From Gordonia namibiensis NBRC 108229 (lineage in GTDB: Bacteria > Actinomycetota > Actinomycetes > Mycobacteriales > Mycobacteriaceae): 64,000 bases of DNA. The stretch covers positions 17,391 to 81,390 of the forward strand of contig NZ_BAHE01000052.1 of the NCBI RefSeq assembly GCF_000298235.1, given 5' to 3'. Both the position numbers and the translations under genes were made by a program. The notes under the pieces were generated by a model that was given only the letters and a program-made list of their open reading frames with translations, ran no database searches and was not told the DNA's origin. This document shows, piece after piece, positions 1 to 9,554 of the stretch; position 1 is the stretch's first letter; the number at the start of each line of letters is the position of its first letter.

Positions 1-189
1 TGGATCTTTCCCATCGGGATGCTCCTGTGCTCGCGGTCTGCGTTGTTGTCACGATGTCAGACCCGAGGTCCCACCGGAACTCATCGGCCGCCGGTAGCGG
101 GCCGTCGAAACCGCCTCCGCGCCAGAGGAGGGTCGATTAGGGTTCGGCGCAGCGGGTCCGCGACGAGGCGGGCCCCGGAGGAGGTTCGC

Positions 190-1149
190 GTGGCCACCGT
201 CCACACTGCAGCAGGTCCGATCGATTCCGCCGATCTCGGCAAAGTGCTTGTGCACGAACACGTCTTCATCGTCGGCGAAGAGTTCCGGCAGAACTACCAG
301 GACGACTGGGACGAGGACGCGAAGGTCGCCGAAGCCGTCCGCGATCTGTCCGAGCTGAAGGACCTCGGGATCGACACCATTCTCGATCCCACGGTCCTGG
401 GGCTCGGCCGATACATCCCCCGCATCCAGCGGATCGCCGAGCAGATCGACCTCAACATCGTCGTCGCGACGGGCCTCTACACCTACAACGACATCCCGTT
501 CCAGTTCCACTACGCCGGACCCGGCCTGCTGTTCGACGTCCCCGAACCGCTGGTGGAGATGTTCACCAAGGACCTCACGGAGGGCATCGCCGACACCGGC
601 GTCCGCGCCGCATTCCTCAAGTGCGCCATCGAGGCCGAGGGACTGACACCGGGCGTCGAGCGGGTGATGCGGGCCGTCGGGCAGACCAGTGCGCAGACCG
701 GTGCACCCATCACCGTGCACACCAATCCGCACACCCAGTCGGGTCTGGTGGCGCAGAAGGTGCTGGCCGAGGAGGGCGCCGACCTCACCAAGGTGGTCAT
801 CGGCCACTCCGGCGACAGCGTCGACCTCGACTATCTGATGCAGATCGCCGACGCCGGCTCGATCCTGGGCATGGACCGCTTTGGTCTCGATCTGCTGTTG
901 CCGTTCGAGGAGCGGGTGAACACGGTCGCCGAACTGTGCAAGCGCGGCTACGCCGACCGCATGGCACTGGCCCACGACGCGTCGTGCTTCATCGACTGGT
1001 TCGACCAGGAGGCGAAGAAGCAGGCGGTGCCCAAGTGGAACTATCGCCACATCAGCGAGGACGTCCTGCCCGCGCTGCGTGAACGCGGGGTCAGCGACGC
1101 CGACATCACGACAATGCTCGTCGACGTCCCGCGTCGGTACTTCGAGTAG
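190..1149 (+). CDS. Phosphotriesterase-family metal hydrolase (lactonase/amidohydrolase)
   Basis: This is a 319-residue amidohydrolase-superfamily protein of the phosphotriesterase (PTE/PLL) type. Visible metal-site motifs, in order, are HEHVF near residue 22, the bridging lysine in FLKCAIE near 145, HTNPH near 177, GHSGD near 206 and HDASC near 262. Family members hydrolyse lactones, and some act weakly on phosphotriesters. I chose the GTG at 190 because a GGAGGAGG ribosome site lies just upstream and the family's conserved N-terminus begins here, although the frame stays open to 19. It converges on the SDR gene with only 6 bases between stops. The substrate is unknown; a lactone is the best guess. 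Confidence 0.85.
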   Translation: MATVHTAAGPIDSADLGKVLVHEHVFIVGEEFRQNYQDDWDEDAKVAEAVRDLSELKDLGIDTILDPTVLGLGRYIPRIQRIAEQIDLNIVVATGLYTYNDIPFQFHYAGPGLLFDVPEPLVEMFTKDLTEGIADTGVRAAFLKCAIEAEGLTPGVERVMRAVGQTSAQTGAPITVHTNPHTQSGLVAQKVLAEEGADLTKVVIGHSGDSVDLDYLMQIADAGSILGMDRFGLDLLLPFEERVNTVAELCKRGYADRMALAHDASCFIDWFDQEAKKQAVPKWNYRHISEDVLPALRERGVSDADITTMLVDVPRRYFE

Positions 1150-1155
1150 TCGCTG

Positions 1156-1956
1156 CTAGCCCCGCAGCGAGCGCTGGTATCGGCGCATGCCGCGCAGCCA
1201 GCGGTCGTAGTCGGCGCCCTTCTGCCGGTACATGTCCAACACCTCGGCGTGCGGGAGGATCAGGAACCGTTCGTCGGCAACGGCTTCCAGTACGATCGCG
1301 GCCACCGCACCCGGGGTCAGGACCTCACCGGCGGTCTCGACTGCCTTCTGCATGAGCTTCTGGTCCGTGGTCGCCGAATCGTCCTCGGGCCGCAGCAGCT
1401 TGGTGTCGACACCCATCGGGCACAGGCAGCTGACGCGCACACCGTCGTCGCCGTGGGTGATGTTCAACCACTCGGAGAAGCCGACCGCTGCGTGCTTGGT
1501 AACCGAGTACGGTGCGTTGCCGATCTGGGTGAGCAGGCCCGCGGCGGACGCCGTGCTGACGAAGTAACCGCTACCCCGCTCGATCCACTCGGGCACGAGC
1601 CGACGCGCCGCCCGGATGTGGCTGCGCAGGTTGACGTCGAGCGCCAGATCCCACATCGCCTCGTCGGTGTCCAGGCCACCACCGCGTCCGATGCCGGCGT
1701 TCGCGAAGTACATGTCCACGGGCCCGAAGGTGGACTCGGCCAGGCGGACCGCCGCATCGATGTGGTCGTCGCTCGAGGCGTCGCCGGCGAGCGCGACCGC
1801 GGACTCGCCGAGGGCATCGGCGACGCCGTTCGCCGACGCCGCGTCGAGGTCGGTGACCACGACCTTCGCACCTGCTTCGACCAGAGCATGCGCGAGCGCA
1901 CCACCGATCCCGCCGCCGCCGCCGGTGACGACTGCAACCTTGCCTGCGACGTCCAT
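1156..1956 (-). CDS. Short-chain dehydrogenase/reductase
   Basis: This is a 266-residue classical SDR oxidoreductase. The Rossmann motif TGGGGGIG lies at residues 11-18, the NAG motif at about 85-87, and the catalytic pair is in YSVTK (Tyr150, Lys154). Asp36 at the end of the second strand (VVTDLD) favours NAD over NADP. The ATG has a good AAGGAGA ribosome site four bases upstream. Length is normal for the family. Nothing in the neighbourhood fixes the alcohol or ketone substrate. It is convergent with the PTE-like gene and probably has its own promoter in the gap at 1957-2095. Confidence 0.85.
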   Translation of the reverse strand: MDVAGKVAVVTGGGGGIGGALAHALVEAGAKVVVTDLDAASANGVADALGESAVALAGDASSDDHIDAAVRLAESTFGPVDMYFANAGIGRGGGLDTDEAMWDLALDVNLRSHIRAARRLVPEWIERGSGYFVSTASAAGLLTQIGNAPYSVTKHAAVGFSEWLNITHGDDGVRVSCLCPMGVDTKLLRPEDDSATTDQKLMQKAVETAGEVLTPGAVAAIVLEAVADERFLILPHAEVLDMYRQKGADYDRWLRGMRRYQRSLRG

Positions 1957-2095
1957 GGGATCTCCTTCGATCGGTGAGTCTGGTTAAAGACCTACCAGAC
2001 CCGCGCGGAAGACCGGACTCCGCGCTCACCATTTCCGCTACCGCTCACCAGTTGTCGGTGAGCGGGAAAGGAACGAGTGAGCGAAACGTGCGGGC

Positions 2096-3145
2096 CTAGC
2101 CGGTCACCTCATCGACGTCGTCCAGATCTGCCGACGATGCGCCGGTGATGATGTCGAGGACCCTGGGGTACTCGGGCGCGGTCGAGGTCACCACCGAGCC
2201 GTGGTTGCCGCCCGGGAGCAGCACCGCTGTGGCCTCGCCGCCCTGCTTCACGACGGCGTCGACGTATCGGGTCGAGTTGACCGACGAGACCATGCGGTCG
2301 CCGGTGTTGTGCACGGCGACCACCGGCGTCGTGGGATCGATGTTCTGGATGGGGTCGACCATCGTGTACCGCTCCGGGACCTGGCGCGGAGTTCCACCGA
2401 GGGCGGTGACGATCCGATCGTCGCCATGCGTTGCGGCATAGACCATGTCGAGAGGCCCGGCGAGCGACACCACACGCGTGGGCCGGAACACGGGCCGCGC
2501 ACCGACCTCGTTGTCGTCGAGCTTGTGCCGGGTCCCGCCCCACACGGCGAGCTGGGCACCGGCGCTGTGCCCGACGACGAGTTCGTCGTCGGTGGTGATC
2601 TGCGGGAACTGCTTGTCCACCACCGAGACATGGTCGAGTGCGCTCGCGACGTCGCGGAACGTCGTCGGCCAGCCGCCGCCCGAGCCGACGCGGCGGTACT
2701 CGACGTTGTAGACGGCCATGCCGCGTTCGGCGAGATCACGCGCGAGCGGTTCGAAGATGTCCGCGCCCAGCGCACTCTGCCAGGCGCCGCCGTGGATCAG
2801 GACGACCAGCGGGATCGAGTCGACCCGCTGTTCCCCCGCCGGGAGGTACAGCTCGGCCCAGTTCTGTTCGCTGTCGGCGTCGCCGGGCGTCGGGTACTCG
2901 AAACGGTGGATGGTGACCTCGTCGAGGTACTCGGGCTCCTCGGTGGTGGTCGACGTCCGGGTGTCCACGGGGCCCGAGGCCAAGGGGTCGTCAGCGGTGC
3001 ACGCCGACAGGCCCAGACCTGCGGCGAGCGCGATACCCAGAATGCGAAGTGGGACAGGCGACCAGCGGTATCGCCGCGGTTCTGTCGAGGTCAACGAAGG
3101 CAACAATTCTGTGCCTGCCTTTCCGGCCACGAGGCCACCATGCAT
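2096..3145 (-). CDS. Secreted lipoprotein alpha/beta hydrolase (esterase-like)
   Basis: The protein has a hydrophobic leader ending in the lipobox LSAC (Cys49 counted from the ATG), so it is probably a lipid-anchored exported protein. The body is an alpha/beta hydrolase of the BD-FAE/carboxylesterase kind. HGGAW forms the oxyanion region and GHSAG is the nucleophile elbow. A late Asp (NTGDRM) and a His (GGNHG) complete a Ser-Asp-His triad. From the annotated ATG the leader is long. A TTG at 3094 would give a more usual 32-residue signal peptide, and neither start has a convincing ribosome site. It is divergent from the deacetylase-like lipoprotein gene across 44 bases, so the two may share a promoter region. 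Confidence 0.75.
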   Translation of the reverse strand: MHGGLVAGKAGTELLPSLTSTEPRRYRWSPVPLRILGIALAAGLGLSACTADDPLASGPVDTRTSTTTEEPEYLDEVTIHRFEYPTPGDADSEQNWAELYLPAGEQRVDSIPLVVLIHGGAWQSALGADIFEPLARDLAERGMAVYNVEYRRVGSGGGWPTTFRDVASALDHVSVVDKQFPQITTDDELVVGHSAGAQLAVWGGTRHKLDDNEVGARPVFRPTRVVSLAGPLDMVYAATHGDDRIVTALGGTPRQVPERYTMVDPIQNIDPTTPVVAVHNTGDRMVSSVNSTRYVDAVVKQGGEATAVLLPGGNHGSVVTSTAPEYPRVLDIITGASSADLDDVDEVTG

Positions 3146-3189
3146 TCTGCCGAATAGAGTAAAGCGGAAGTAAAGGCGGGGGTGTCCAA

Positions 3190-4365
3190 TTGGCGATCAG
3201 GCGCGGAAAGCGAACGACCACTCTGCCGATCGTCGTAGCCGCTCTTTCCATGTTGGTCGCCGGTTGTGCAACGTCGGCGAATTCGGCTGTTCCCGAACCG
3301 ATACCGAACATCAGCACCACATTGTCGCCGGCCCCACCCCCACCGCCGACGCGCCTAGCGTCGAATGTCCCGATGAAGCGGCTGGCACCGGGCGAGAAGC
3401 CACCGCAGTTCATCCTGTTCTCGTTCGACGGGGTCGGCGTGTCGAAGAACTGGGATCTGTTCTTGCGCACCGCAGCCGAGTCCGATGCGAGATTCACCAC
3501 GATGATGACCGGGCTCTACTTCCTCACCGACGCCAAGAAGCGCCACTACCGCGGCCCCGGCTACCAACCCGGTGAAGCAGCGATCGCGTTCGGTGGATCC
3601 AAGAAGGACGTGATCGAGGAGATCACCTACCTCAACCGAACCTGGTACAACGGCCACGAGATGGCCACCCATTTCGTCGGCCATTTCTGCGCAGGCACAA
3701 AGAATCCGGGCAAATCGTGGACCAGTGCCGAATGGCGTCATGAACTGGCGCAGTTCTTTCGGCTCATGACCCAGTGGCGTCAACTCAACGGCATCCGCAC
3801 CGGCCCCGACCTCGCCTTCGGACCCGAAGCCGTGAAAGGCACTCGGACACAGTGTCTCGAGGGGTCGATGAAGGCACTCTTCCCCGCGTTGCGCGCCTTC
3901 GACATGATGTGGGACTCCTCGATGCCGGCGTCGCGGCCGGGTCTCTACTGGCCGACGAAGATCAACGGCATCTGGGAGTTCCCGGTCCCCTACGTGTGGT
4001 CGCCGGCGCTCCGGCAACGGCAGACCGCGCTCGACTACAACTTCTGGTACAGCGTCAACAAGGCGACCGACCGCCCCGCGGACCGCAAGCGCATCGCCAA
4101 GGTCGTCACGAGCACCTATGACTACATGCTGCGCCGTGCCTACGAGGGCAACCGTGCGCCCCTGGTGATCGCCAATCACCTAAACACCTGGAACGCCAAC
4201 GCCTTCAACCCGGCGACCGCCGCCTTCATGCGTCGCGCGTGCACCAGGCCGGACGTCATCTGCGCCACCCACCAGGACGTCATCGCCTGGATGGAGTTGC
4301 AGGACCCCGCCGTCTTGGAGAAGTGGCGGTCGATGGCCCCCGTCGCCGTCGACGCACATCGCTAG
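3190..4365 (+). CDS. Lipoprotein resembling polysaccharide deacetylases
   Basis: This 391-residue exported lipoprotein has basic residues followed by a hydrophobic segment and the lipobox LVAGC with Cys26. A Pro-rich linker follows (about 40-60). The body begins with FSFDGVG near residue 78, in the place of the usual T-F-D-D metal motif. A histidine-rich stretch with HEMATHFVGHF (about 157-167) could supply the metal-binding histidines of a CE4 deacetylase. The TTG start is supported by an AAAGGCGGGGG ribosome site about eight bases upstream. I infer cell-wall polysaccharide modification. The CE4 motifs are not canonical, so it might be a non-catalytic relative. Confidence 0.7.
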   Translation: MAIRRGKRTTTLPIVVAALSMLVAGCATSANSAVPEPIPNISTTLSPAPPPPPTRLASNVPMKRLAPGEKPPQFILFSFDGVGVSKNWDLFLRTAAESDARFTTMMTGLYFLTDAKKRHYRGPGYQPGEAAIAFGGSKKDVIEEITYLNRTWYNGHEMATHFVGHFCAGTKNPGKSWTSAEWRHELAQFFRLMTQWRQLNGIRTGPDLAFGPEAVKGTRTQCLEGSMKALFPALRAFDMMWDSSMPASRPGLYWPTKINGIWEFPVPYVWSPALRQRQTALDYNFWYSVNKATDRPADRKRIAKVVTSTYDYMLRRAYEGNRAPLVIANHLNTWNANAFNPATAAFMRRACTRPDVICATHQDVIAWMELQDPAVLEKWRSMAPVAVDAHR

Positions 4366-4399
4366 AACGCTTCCCCCGCCGGTTCACCCGACGGTGGGA

Positions 4400-5968
4400 T
4401 CACCTGATCGACAGCGGCACCGACGTCGTCGACCCGCCGGCGCGCACCGTGGCGGACAACGGGTTCCAGCCGGTCCAGATGTTGACCGGGATGTCGGCCT
4501 TCGCACCCGGACGGAGGGTGATCGGCGTGCTGGTGAGCGCGTTGCGGTCGATGAAGGTGTCGCTGCGTTCGACGGCGACCTGGAACTTCTGCGCACGCCC
4601 CGCGCTGTGCACGCTCACCCCGGTCGGCGTCGCACCAACGGAGACCGACGACCCCGGCCCGATCACGAGCTGGGAGGTGTCGGTGGACACCGAGCGCAGT
4701 GAATCCTCGGTCGCCACCTCGAACTCCGCGGACGTCGGAGCAGACGAGGTCACCCGCACCGCATGACGCGCCGGGTCGATGTCCAGGGCAGCGACAGCAC
4801 CGGACGGCACCTCGAGATCACCGACCGCGACCGCGCCGCCGGCGCTCAGGATGGTCGTGTTGATGTCGGCGGTTCGTCCCGCCTCGACACCGTCGACGAC
4901 GATGCGGAACCGCTTGCCGGCCGGCACGGTGAATCGTGCGGTGTTGTCGTTGTTGAGCAGGAGCTGCTGCTCGACACCGGGAATCGGCTTCCCGGACAGA
5001 TCGGTGACCCGGACGTCCCAGTCGACGTCACCCACGCCTCGGGCGGTGCCGTTGGTGTCGCTGACCACGACGACGGTGTCATCGGAGCGAAGGTCCGGAT
5101 CCTGGTGACGCGCCAGCGCCTCGGCCAGCGGGACGAGCACCATCTTGTTCTTCGGCGAGCCCTGGTACAACATGGTCGGCTCCGACGGGTTGGTCGCCGT
5201 CGAGTAGTACCAGGTGTCCGCGGCGGGGTCGACCACCACCATCTTCTCGACGCCCGGGAAATTGTTGTCGTAGACCACGATTCCGCGCTTGCCGCCGCCG
5301 AGATCACGGAGCGCGACAGGGGTGATCGCATGCCCGGCCGTCGGCTCCTCGCTGTCGAAGATGGCGAGGATGTAGTTGTCGTTCCGCGCCCACGCGGTGC
5401 GCAGCTTCGACAACGCCTGCGGCACTGTGACCGCGGAGGCCGCGAGGTCCGTGGGAGGGAAGCCCTGGGTGATGAACAACCGGGCGATCAACTCGTCGAG
5501 CGGTCCCGACGCGGGCATGCTGTAGACGCTCTGCCCCGGCAGCGCCAGCGGGAACTGGCTCAGGCGCTTCGTGTTGTACAGGCCTGCCAGCGCCGCCATG
5601 CCGTAGCAATGACCGCCCCTCATCGACGCGTTGAATTCCGCCATCACGAGTTCGGCGACGGTGGTCGGCGAGCAGATCCCGAGCACGATGCGGGCGCACA
5701 CCTCGTCACCGAAGACCGCGCGCATGCCGTCGATGGTGAGGCCGCGCCGATGCAGTGCGTCGTTCGGTCCCCAGTTCTCGAACGAGAAGCCGTCACGTTT
5801 GACGTCGAAGCCGGAGTGCGCGACGACCTTGCCTGCCTTCGGATTCACGACGGGGGCGGCACCGGCGGTGTCGGCTCCCGCAGTGAGGAATGCCGCCGCA
5901 GCGGCGGCTGCGAGCCCCGCCGCCGAAAAACGGACTGACCAGCGAGAACGAGACCCGGTGTTGAGCAT
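4400..5968 (-). CDS. Secreted protein with a possible papain-like Cys-His-Asn domain
   Basis: I do not recognise this 522-residue protein as a named family. It has a clear Sec signal peptide with an Ala-rich core and a likely cut after AGAA-P near residue 38. Residues about 50-260 hold GGHCYGM (Cys about 121), AGHAITP (His about 213) and VYDNNFP (Asp/Asn about 233). This is the order and spacing of a papain or C39-like cysteine protease or transglutaminase fold. Residues about 300-522 look like beta-rich Ig-like repeats without Cys. No membrane anchor is seen, so it should be released outside the cell. It converges on the deacetylase-like lipoprotein gene. Confidence 0.6.
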   Translation of the reverse strand: MLNTGSRSRWSVRFSAAGLAAAAAAAFLTAGADTAGAAPVVNPKAGKVVAHSGFDVKRDGFSFENWGPNDALHRRGLTIDGMRAVFGDEVCARIVLGICSPTTVAELVMAEFNASMRGGHCYGMAALAGLYNTKRLSQFPLALPGQSVYSMPASGPLDELIARLFITQGFPPTDLAASAVTVPQALSKLRTAWARNDNYILAIFDSEEPTAGHAITPVALRDLGGGKRGIVVYDNNFPGVEKMVVVDPAADTWYYSTATNPSEPTMLYQGSPKNKMVLVPLAEALARHQDPDLRSDDTVVVVSDTNGTARGVGDVDWDVRVTDLSGKPIPGVEQQLLLNNDNTARFTVPAGKRFRIVVDGVEAGRTADINTTILSAGGAVAVGDLEVPSGAVAALDIDPARHAVRVTSSAPTSAEFEVATEDSLRSVSTDTSQLVIGPGSSVSVGATPTGVSVHSAGRAQKFQVAVERSDTFIDRNALTSTPITLRPGAKADIPVNIWTGWNPLSATVRAGGSTTSVPLSIR

Positions 5969-6074
5969 TGCAAAACAGTAGCGGACAAATCGGGCTCAAC
6001 GACCTCTTCCGCCCGATATCGGCTGACCAGACGATCAAGATGTCACGGATTTGCCCAGCCGTACGAGAGTTCGG

Positions 6075-6926
6075 TCAGCAGGCTCGACGGGCGAGCGTTC
6101 GACGAGCGATCCGCGCGACCGCCTCGTCGATGAGCCGCCCGGCGCTGTCGGTGGCTGCGGCACCACCCGCAACGTCGAACGCTGCGAGTACATCCTGCGC
6201 CGAGGCGATCTCGGCGTCGGTCGGTGCCATCCCCGCGCGAGCAGGTTCGATCTGACGCGGGTGGATACATGCGCGACCGAGGAACCCGAGTCCGGTCAGC
6301 TGTCTGGTCTCCATTCGAAACGATTCGGGTTCGTCGATCACCGGCGACGCGGCCCCGAGCGGAGGCCGGATGCGAGCCGCGGCCGAGGCGGCGACCACTT
6401 GCGAACGCGCCCAGAGAAGTTCGTTTCCGACAACCGCTGTCACTCCGAGATCTGCGGCGAGGTCGACCTCGCCGATCTGGAGGAACTCCACCCGTGGTCC
6501 GGCAGCGATCGCCGCCGCGTTGCACAGTCCGGCACCGGTCTCGATGAGCGGCGAGACGGGGGTCCGCGGACGGCCCGACTGTCGTTCGAGGTCGGTCAAC
6601 AGTCGATCGACGCGCTCGAGAGTCGCAACATCCTCACATTTCGGCAACCAGACGCCGTCGGCACCGGCCTGGACCGCCATGGCGAGGTCATCGATCAACT
6701 CGGACCCGGGATTCACCCGAACCCACACCGGCACTGCGGAGTCACGGTCTGCGAGCCATGAACCCGCCGCGATGCGTGCGGCGTCCTTGTCCGCAACGGG
6801 AACCGCGTCCTCGAGGTCCAGCACGACGGCATCGGCTCCCGAGGCGGCGGCCTTGTCGAATCGCTCCGGCCGGTCGCCGGGGACATAGAGGTAGATCAGC
6901 TCGCCGGTGATCGAACCCGCGGTCAT
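6075..6926 (-). CDS. CitE/HpcH-family CoA-ester lyase
   Basis: This is a 283-residue HpcH/HpaI aldolase-family protein of the CitE type. PGDRPERF near residue 15 and VLDLEDAV near 35-42 (with the metal-binding acidic pair) are typical. So are RVNPG near 70, WLPKCE near 93, ETGAG near 130 and a second acidic cluster in IGEVDLAADLG near 157. Family members cleave malyl-, citramalyl- or hydroxymethylglutaryl-type CoA esters, giving acetyl-CoA plus a keto acid. The C-terminal CIHPRQIEPA is also characteristic. Its ATG overlaps the stop of the acyl-CoA dehydrogenase gene by four bases (ATGA), so it is the last gene of the leftward catabolic operon. Together with the MaoC and CoA-transferase genes, a citramalyl-CoA-lyase-like role is plausible but not proven. 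Confidence 0.82.
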   Translation of the reverse strand: MTAGSITGELIYLYVPGDRPERFDKAAASGADAVVLDLEDAVPVADKDAARIAAGSWLADRDSAVPVWVRVNPGSELIDDLAMAVQAGADGVWLPKCEDVATLERVDRLLTDLERQSGRPRTPVSPLIETGAGLCNAAAIAAGPRVEFLQIGEVDLAADLGVTAVVGNELLWARSQVVAASAAARIRPPLGAASPVIDEPESFRMETRQLTGLGFLGRACIHPRQIEPARAGMAPTDAEIASAQDVLAAFDVAGGAAATDSAGRLIDEAVARIARRTLARRAC

Positions 6927-8086
6927 CCGACGGTGACGCTGCCGTTGACGAGGGCCTTGGCGATGACCGTCCTCATGATGTCGTTCGTCCCCTCGCCGAT
7001 CGACATCAGCGGGGCATCCCGGTAGTAGCGCTCGACGTTGAACTCGGTCGAGTAGCCGTATCCACCGTGGATCCGCATCGCCTCGAGACTCGCGGTGATC
7101 GCCGTCTCCGATGCGAAGTACTTGGCCATGCCGGCTTCACCGTCGACGCGGGCTCCCGAGTCTGCTTTCGCGGCAGCCCAATACGTCATCAGGCGGGCCG
7201 CCTGCAGCTGGGTGGCGATGTCGGCCAGCTTGAGCTGGATCGCCTGGAAGTCCGAGATCGGTTTGCCGAAGGCGGTGCGCTGCCGCGAGTAGTCGAGCGC
7301 CGCATCGTACGACGCCTGCGCGATGCCGACGCTGCGCCCGGCGATGTTGAGCCGGCCGATCTCCAACCCGGACAATGCCTGCTGCATGCCGCGTCCCTCC
7401 ACCCCGCCGAGCAACGTCGATGCGGGCACCCGCACCTCGTCGAGGAAGATCTCGCAGGACTCGGTGCCCTTGTAACCGAGCTTGCCCAGATCGCGCTGGA
7501 CCTCGAAGCCGGGAGTGGTGGTGTCGACGAGCAGGATGCTCATCCCCTTGTGCGCGGGCGACGTCGACGGGTCGGTCTTGACCAGTACCGGCAGCACATT
7601 TGCGTGACGCGCGTTGGTGATCCAGGTCTTGGTGCCGCGGATGACGTAGTCGTCTCCATCGCGCGTGGCGGTCGTCTTGATGCCCTGCAGGTCGGTGCCC
7701 GCACCTGGCTCGGTCAGGCCGATGCCGGTACGGCATTCGCCACTCGCCAAGCGGGGCAGCCACTGCTGCTTCTGTTCTTCGGTGCCGTGCCGGGCGATCA
7801 TCCAGCACGCCAGGTTGTGACTGCCGAGGATGCCGGCGATCCCCATCCAACCGCGCGCGAGTTCTTCGTATACGAGGGTGAACGAGACCATGTCGAGCGC
7901 GAGCCCGCCGTACTCCTCGGGGGTGGTGATCCCGAACAAGCCCATGTCGCGCAAACGAGCGACGATCTCGGTGGGATAGCGACCCGTGCGTTCCCATTCG
8001 TTGGCGACCGGAATGATCTCCTTGTCGACCAACTGCCGGAGCGCCGAGCGGAAGTCGCGCTGTTCTTCGGTGAAGCTGAAATCCAT
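6923..8086 (-). CDS. Acyl-CoA dehydrogenase
   Basis: This is a 387-residue flavin-dependent acyl-CoA dehydrogenase. It begins at MDFSFTEEQ, the standard start of the family, although the frame remains open far upstream without homology. Motifs include TEPGAGTD (FAD-binding, about 130), TKTWITNA (about 160) and the C-terminal MRIHGGYGY with the FAD/substrate-loop pattern. The YxREAP-like YYRDAPLMSIGEGTNDI segment contains the Glu-Gly-Thr-N flavin motif that usually carries the catalytic base in short-chain enzymes. It introduces an alpha,beta double bond in an acyl-CoA, here presumably of the operon's dicarboxylate substrate. Its stop overlaps the citE-like start. Confidence 0.88.
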   Translation of the reverse strand: MDFSFTEEQRDFRSALRQLVDKEIIPVANEWERTGRYPTEIVARLRDMGLFGITTPEEYGGLALDMVSFTLVYEELARGWMGIAGILGSHNLACWMIARHGTEEQKQQWLPRLASGECRTGIGLTEPGAGTDLQGIKTTATRDGDDYVIRGTKTWITNARHANVLPVLVKTDPSTSPAHKGMSILLVDTTTPGFEVQRDLGKLGYKGTESCEIFLDEVRVPASTLLGGVEGRGMQQALSGLEIGRLNIAGRSVGIAQASYDAALDYSRQRTAFGKPISDFQAIQLKLADIATQLQAARLMTYWAAAKADSGARVDGEAGMAKYFASETAITASLEAMRIHGGYGYSTEFNVERYYRDAPLMSIGEGTNDIMRTVIAKALVNGSVTVG

Positions 8087-8174
8087 TGGATGATCCTTGT
8101 TCTGGGTGTGTGTGTCGACCCTCCGGCGCATCTGCGGACCGGCGATCGGTGATGACGAGTTTCTACGTCGACGG

Positions 8175-9554
8175 TCAGCCGACGACGGCGGCCGCGAGCG
8201 AGGTGATCGCCTTGACGGACGTGGCGTCGCACAGTCCGAGGACGGCTTCGACCAGTGCGTCCACCGCGTCGCCTGCACCGGTGTTGCCCCGGAACTTCTC
8301 CGCCACCGCCGCATCGTCCATCGGTTGGCCCGAAGTCCCTTGGCTGCAGGGAACCTCGCCGACGAGTCGGGTGGAGTCGGCGAGGGTGATGACCGCCCGA
8401 CCGGCAGCGTCGGCGGCCGGACGGTCATCGGGCACGGGGACGATCTCGACGAGTGCGGCGGTGGTCGCCACCTCGGGACGGGCAATCGACTCTGGCCCGT
8501 AGGTGTCGACGGTGACCGCACCGTCGTGGACGAGAGCGGCGACGCTCCACGGCAGGTCGAACTTCGCGTCGTAGATGCTTCGGGGACTGCGGGTGCCGGT
8601 TCCCGGCCCGCACACGATGTCCACGCTGTCGGGGTGGACGTCGACGGCGATGGAGGTGATCTGCGACGACGACACCTCGACACCATGTCGCTCAGCATCG
8701 GCCAGCGCACGGGCCACCGCGTCGAGCGAGGCATGCATGAGTTGGCAGCTCGGGTACGGCTTGATCCCGATGTTCGAGCTCTCCCAGCGGGTTCCGAGGT
8801 CCGCGACGATCGATTCGGGATCGACGTCGCGGTCGGCCAGCGCGCGATACAGCCCGCGCCGACCCTCCAGCACCGATTCGGGTCCGCTCGCACCTTCGCG
8901 CGCGAGACGCGCGGCGAGAACCCCGCTGAACCCCGCGTTGCCCGGGTGCAGGATCTTGGTGTTCGCGCCGGTGTCGAGGAACTCCAGCAGCCCGCCCGAC
9001 GACGATGCGGCGATGCCGATCGCATCGGTGAGGCGGTCCGCCCCTTCGCCGTAGAGCAATCCCGCGGCGACCGCCCCCGCGAGCGGGCCGACGACCGCGG
9101 TCGCGTGGAGGCCGCGGGCATGGAATCCGTGGGGTGCGGCGGCACCGAGACGACAGGCGACCTCGAGCCCGGCGACCAGAGCGGTGACGGCCTCGGCACC
9201 CGTGGCTCCGACCTCCTCGGCGACCGCGAGAACAGCCGGGGCGACGACGGTCGTGGGGTGCACGAGAGCACCGGCGTGGGTGTCGTCGAAGTCGAGCGCA
9301 TGCATCAGGACGCCGTTGGCAAAGGCCGCGGCAGGAGCCGAGATGGCCTCGGAGTCACCGAGCGGGTGTGCCTGTGCCGGACCGCCGAGTCCGCGGGCCA
9401 CGGCCAGCCCGGGGCCGCCCTGACCGCGGCGCCGGGCACCGATCGCATTCCCGACGCCGTCGAGCAGATGACGGAGCGCCGCGCGACGCGTCTCCTCGGG
9501 GATCGCTTCGATTGTCAGGCCGGCGGCCCACTCCGCGAATCGGCGGGCGGTCAT
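8175..9554 (-). CDS. MmgE/PrpD-family protein
   Basis: This 459-residue protein belongs to the MmgE/PrpD family, which includes 2-methylcitrate dehydratase and cis-aconitate decarboxylase (IRG1/CAD). Family signatures seen are FANGVLMHALDFDDTH (about 80), HPTTVVAPA (about 97), FHARGLHATAVVGP (about 145) and KPYPSCQLMH (about 265). It has an all-alpha N-terminal part and a C-terminal MmgE lid domain of normal length. It overlaps the preceding CoA-transferase gene by four bases (ATGA) and is 88 bases ahead of the acyl-CoA dehydrogenase gene. The operon suggests a C5 or C6 di- or tricarboxylate as substrate. Dehydratase and decarboxylase activity cannot be told apart from sequence. Confidence 0.82.
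   Translation of the reverse strand: MTARRFAEWAAGLTIEAIPEETRRAALRHLLDGVGNAIGARRRGQGGPGLAVARGLGGPAQAHPLGDSEAISAPAAAFANGVLMHALDFDDTHAGALVHPTTVVAPAVLAVAEEVGATGAEAVTALVAGLEVACRLGAAAPHGFHARGLHATAVVGPLAGAVAAGLLYGEGADRLTDAIGIAASSSGGLLEFLDTGANTKILHPGNAGFSGVLAARLAREGASGPESVLEGRRGLYRALADRDVDPESIVADLGTRWESSNIGIKPYPSCQLMHASLDAVARALADAERHGVEVSSSQITSIAVDVHPDSVDIVCGPGTGTRSPRSIYDAKFDLPWSVAALVHDGAVTVDTYGPESIARPEVATTAALVEIVPVPDDRPAADAAGRAVITLADSTRLVGEVPCSQGTSGQPMDDAAVAEKFRGNTGAGDAVDALVEAVLGLCDATSVKAITSLAAAVVG

Noticed and set aside
49..1050. Long minus-strand open frame opposite the PTE-like gene
   Set aside because: It is the antisense shadow of a gene with clear motifs. GC-rich third positions produce such frames throughout the window, for example opposite the NRPS and the kinases.
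8087..9301. N-terminal extension of the acyl-CoA dehydrogenase frame
   Set aside because: The extra 405 codons lie in another frame of the MmgE/PrpD gene, are Arg/Ser/Pro-rich and lack homology. The family start MDFSFTEEQ is at 8086.
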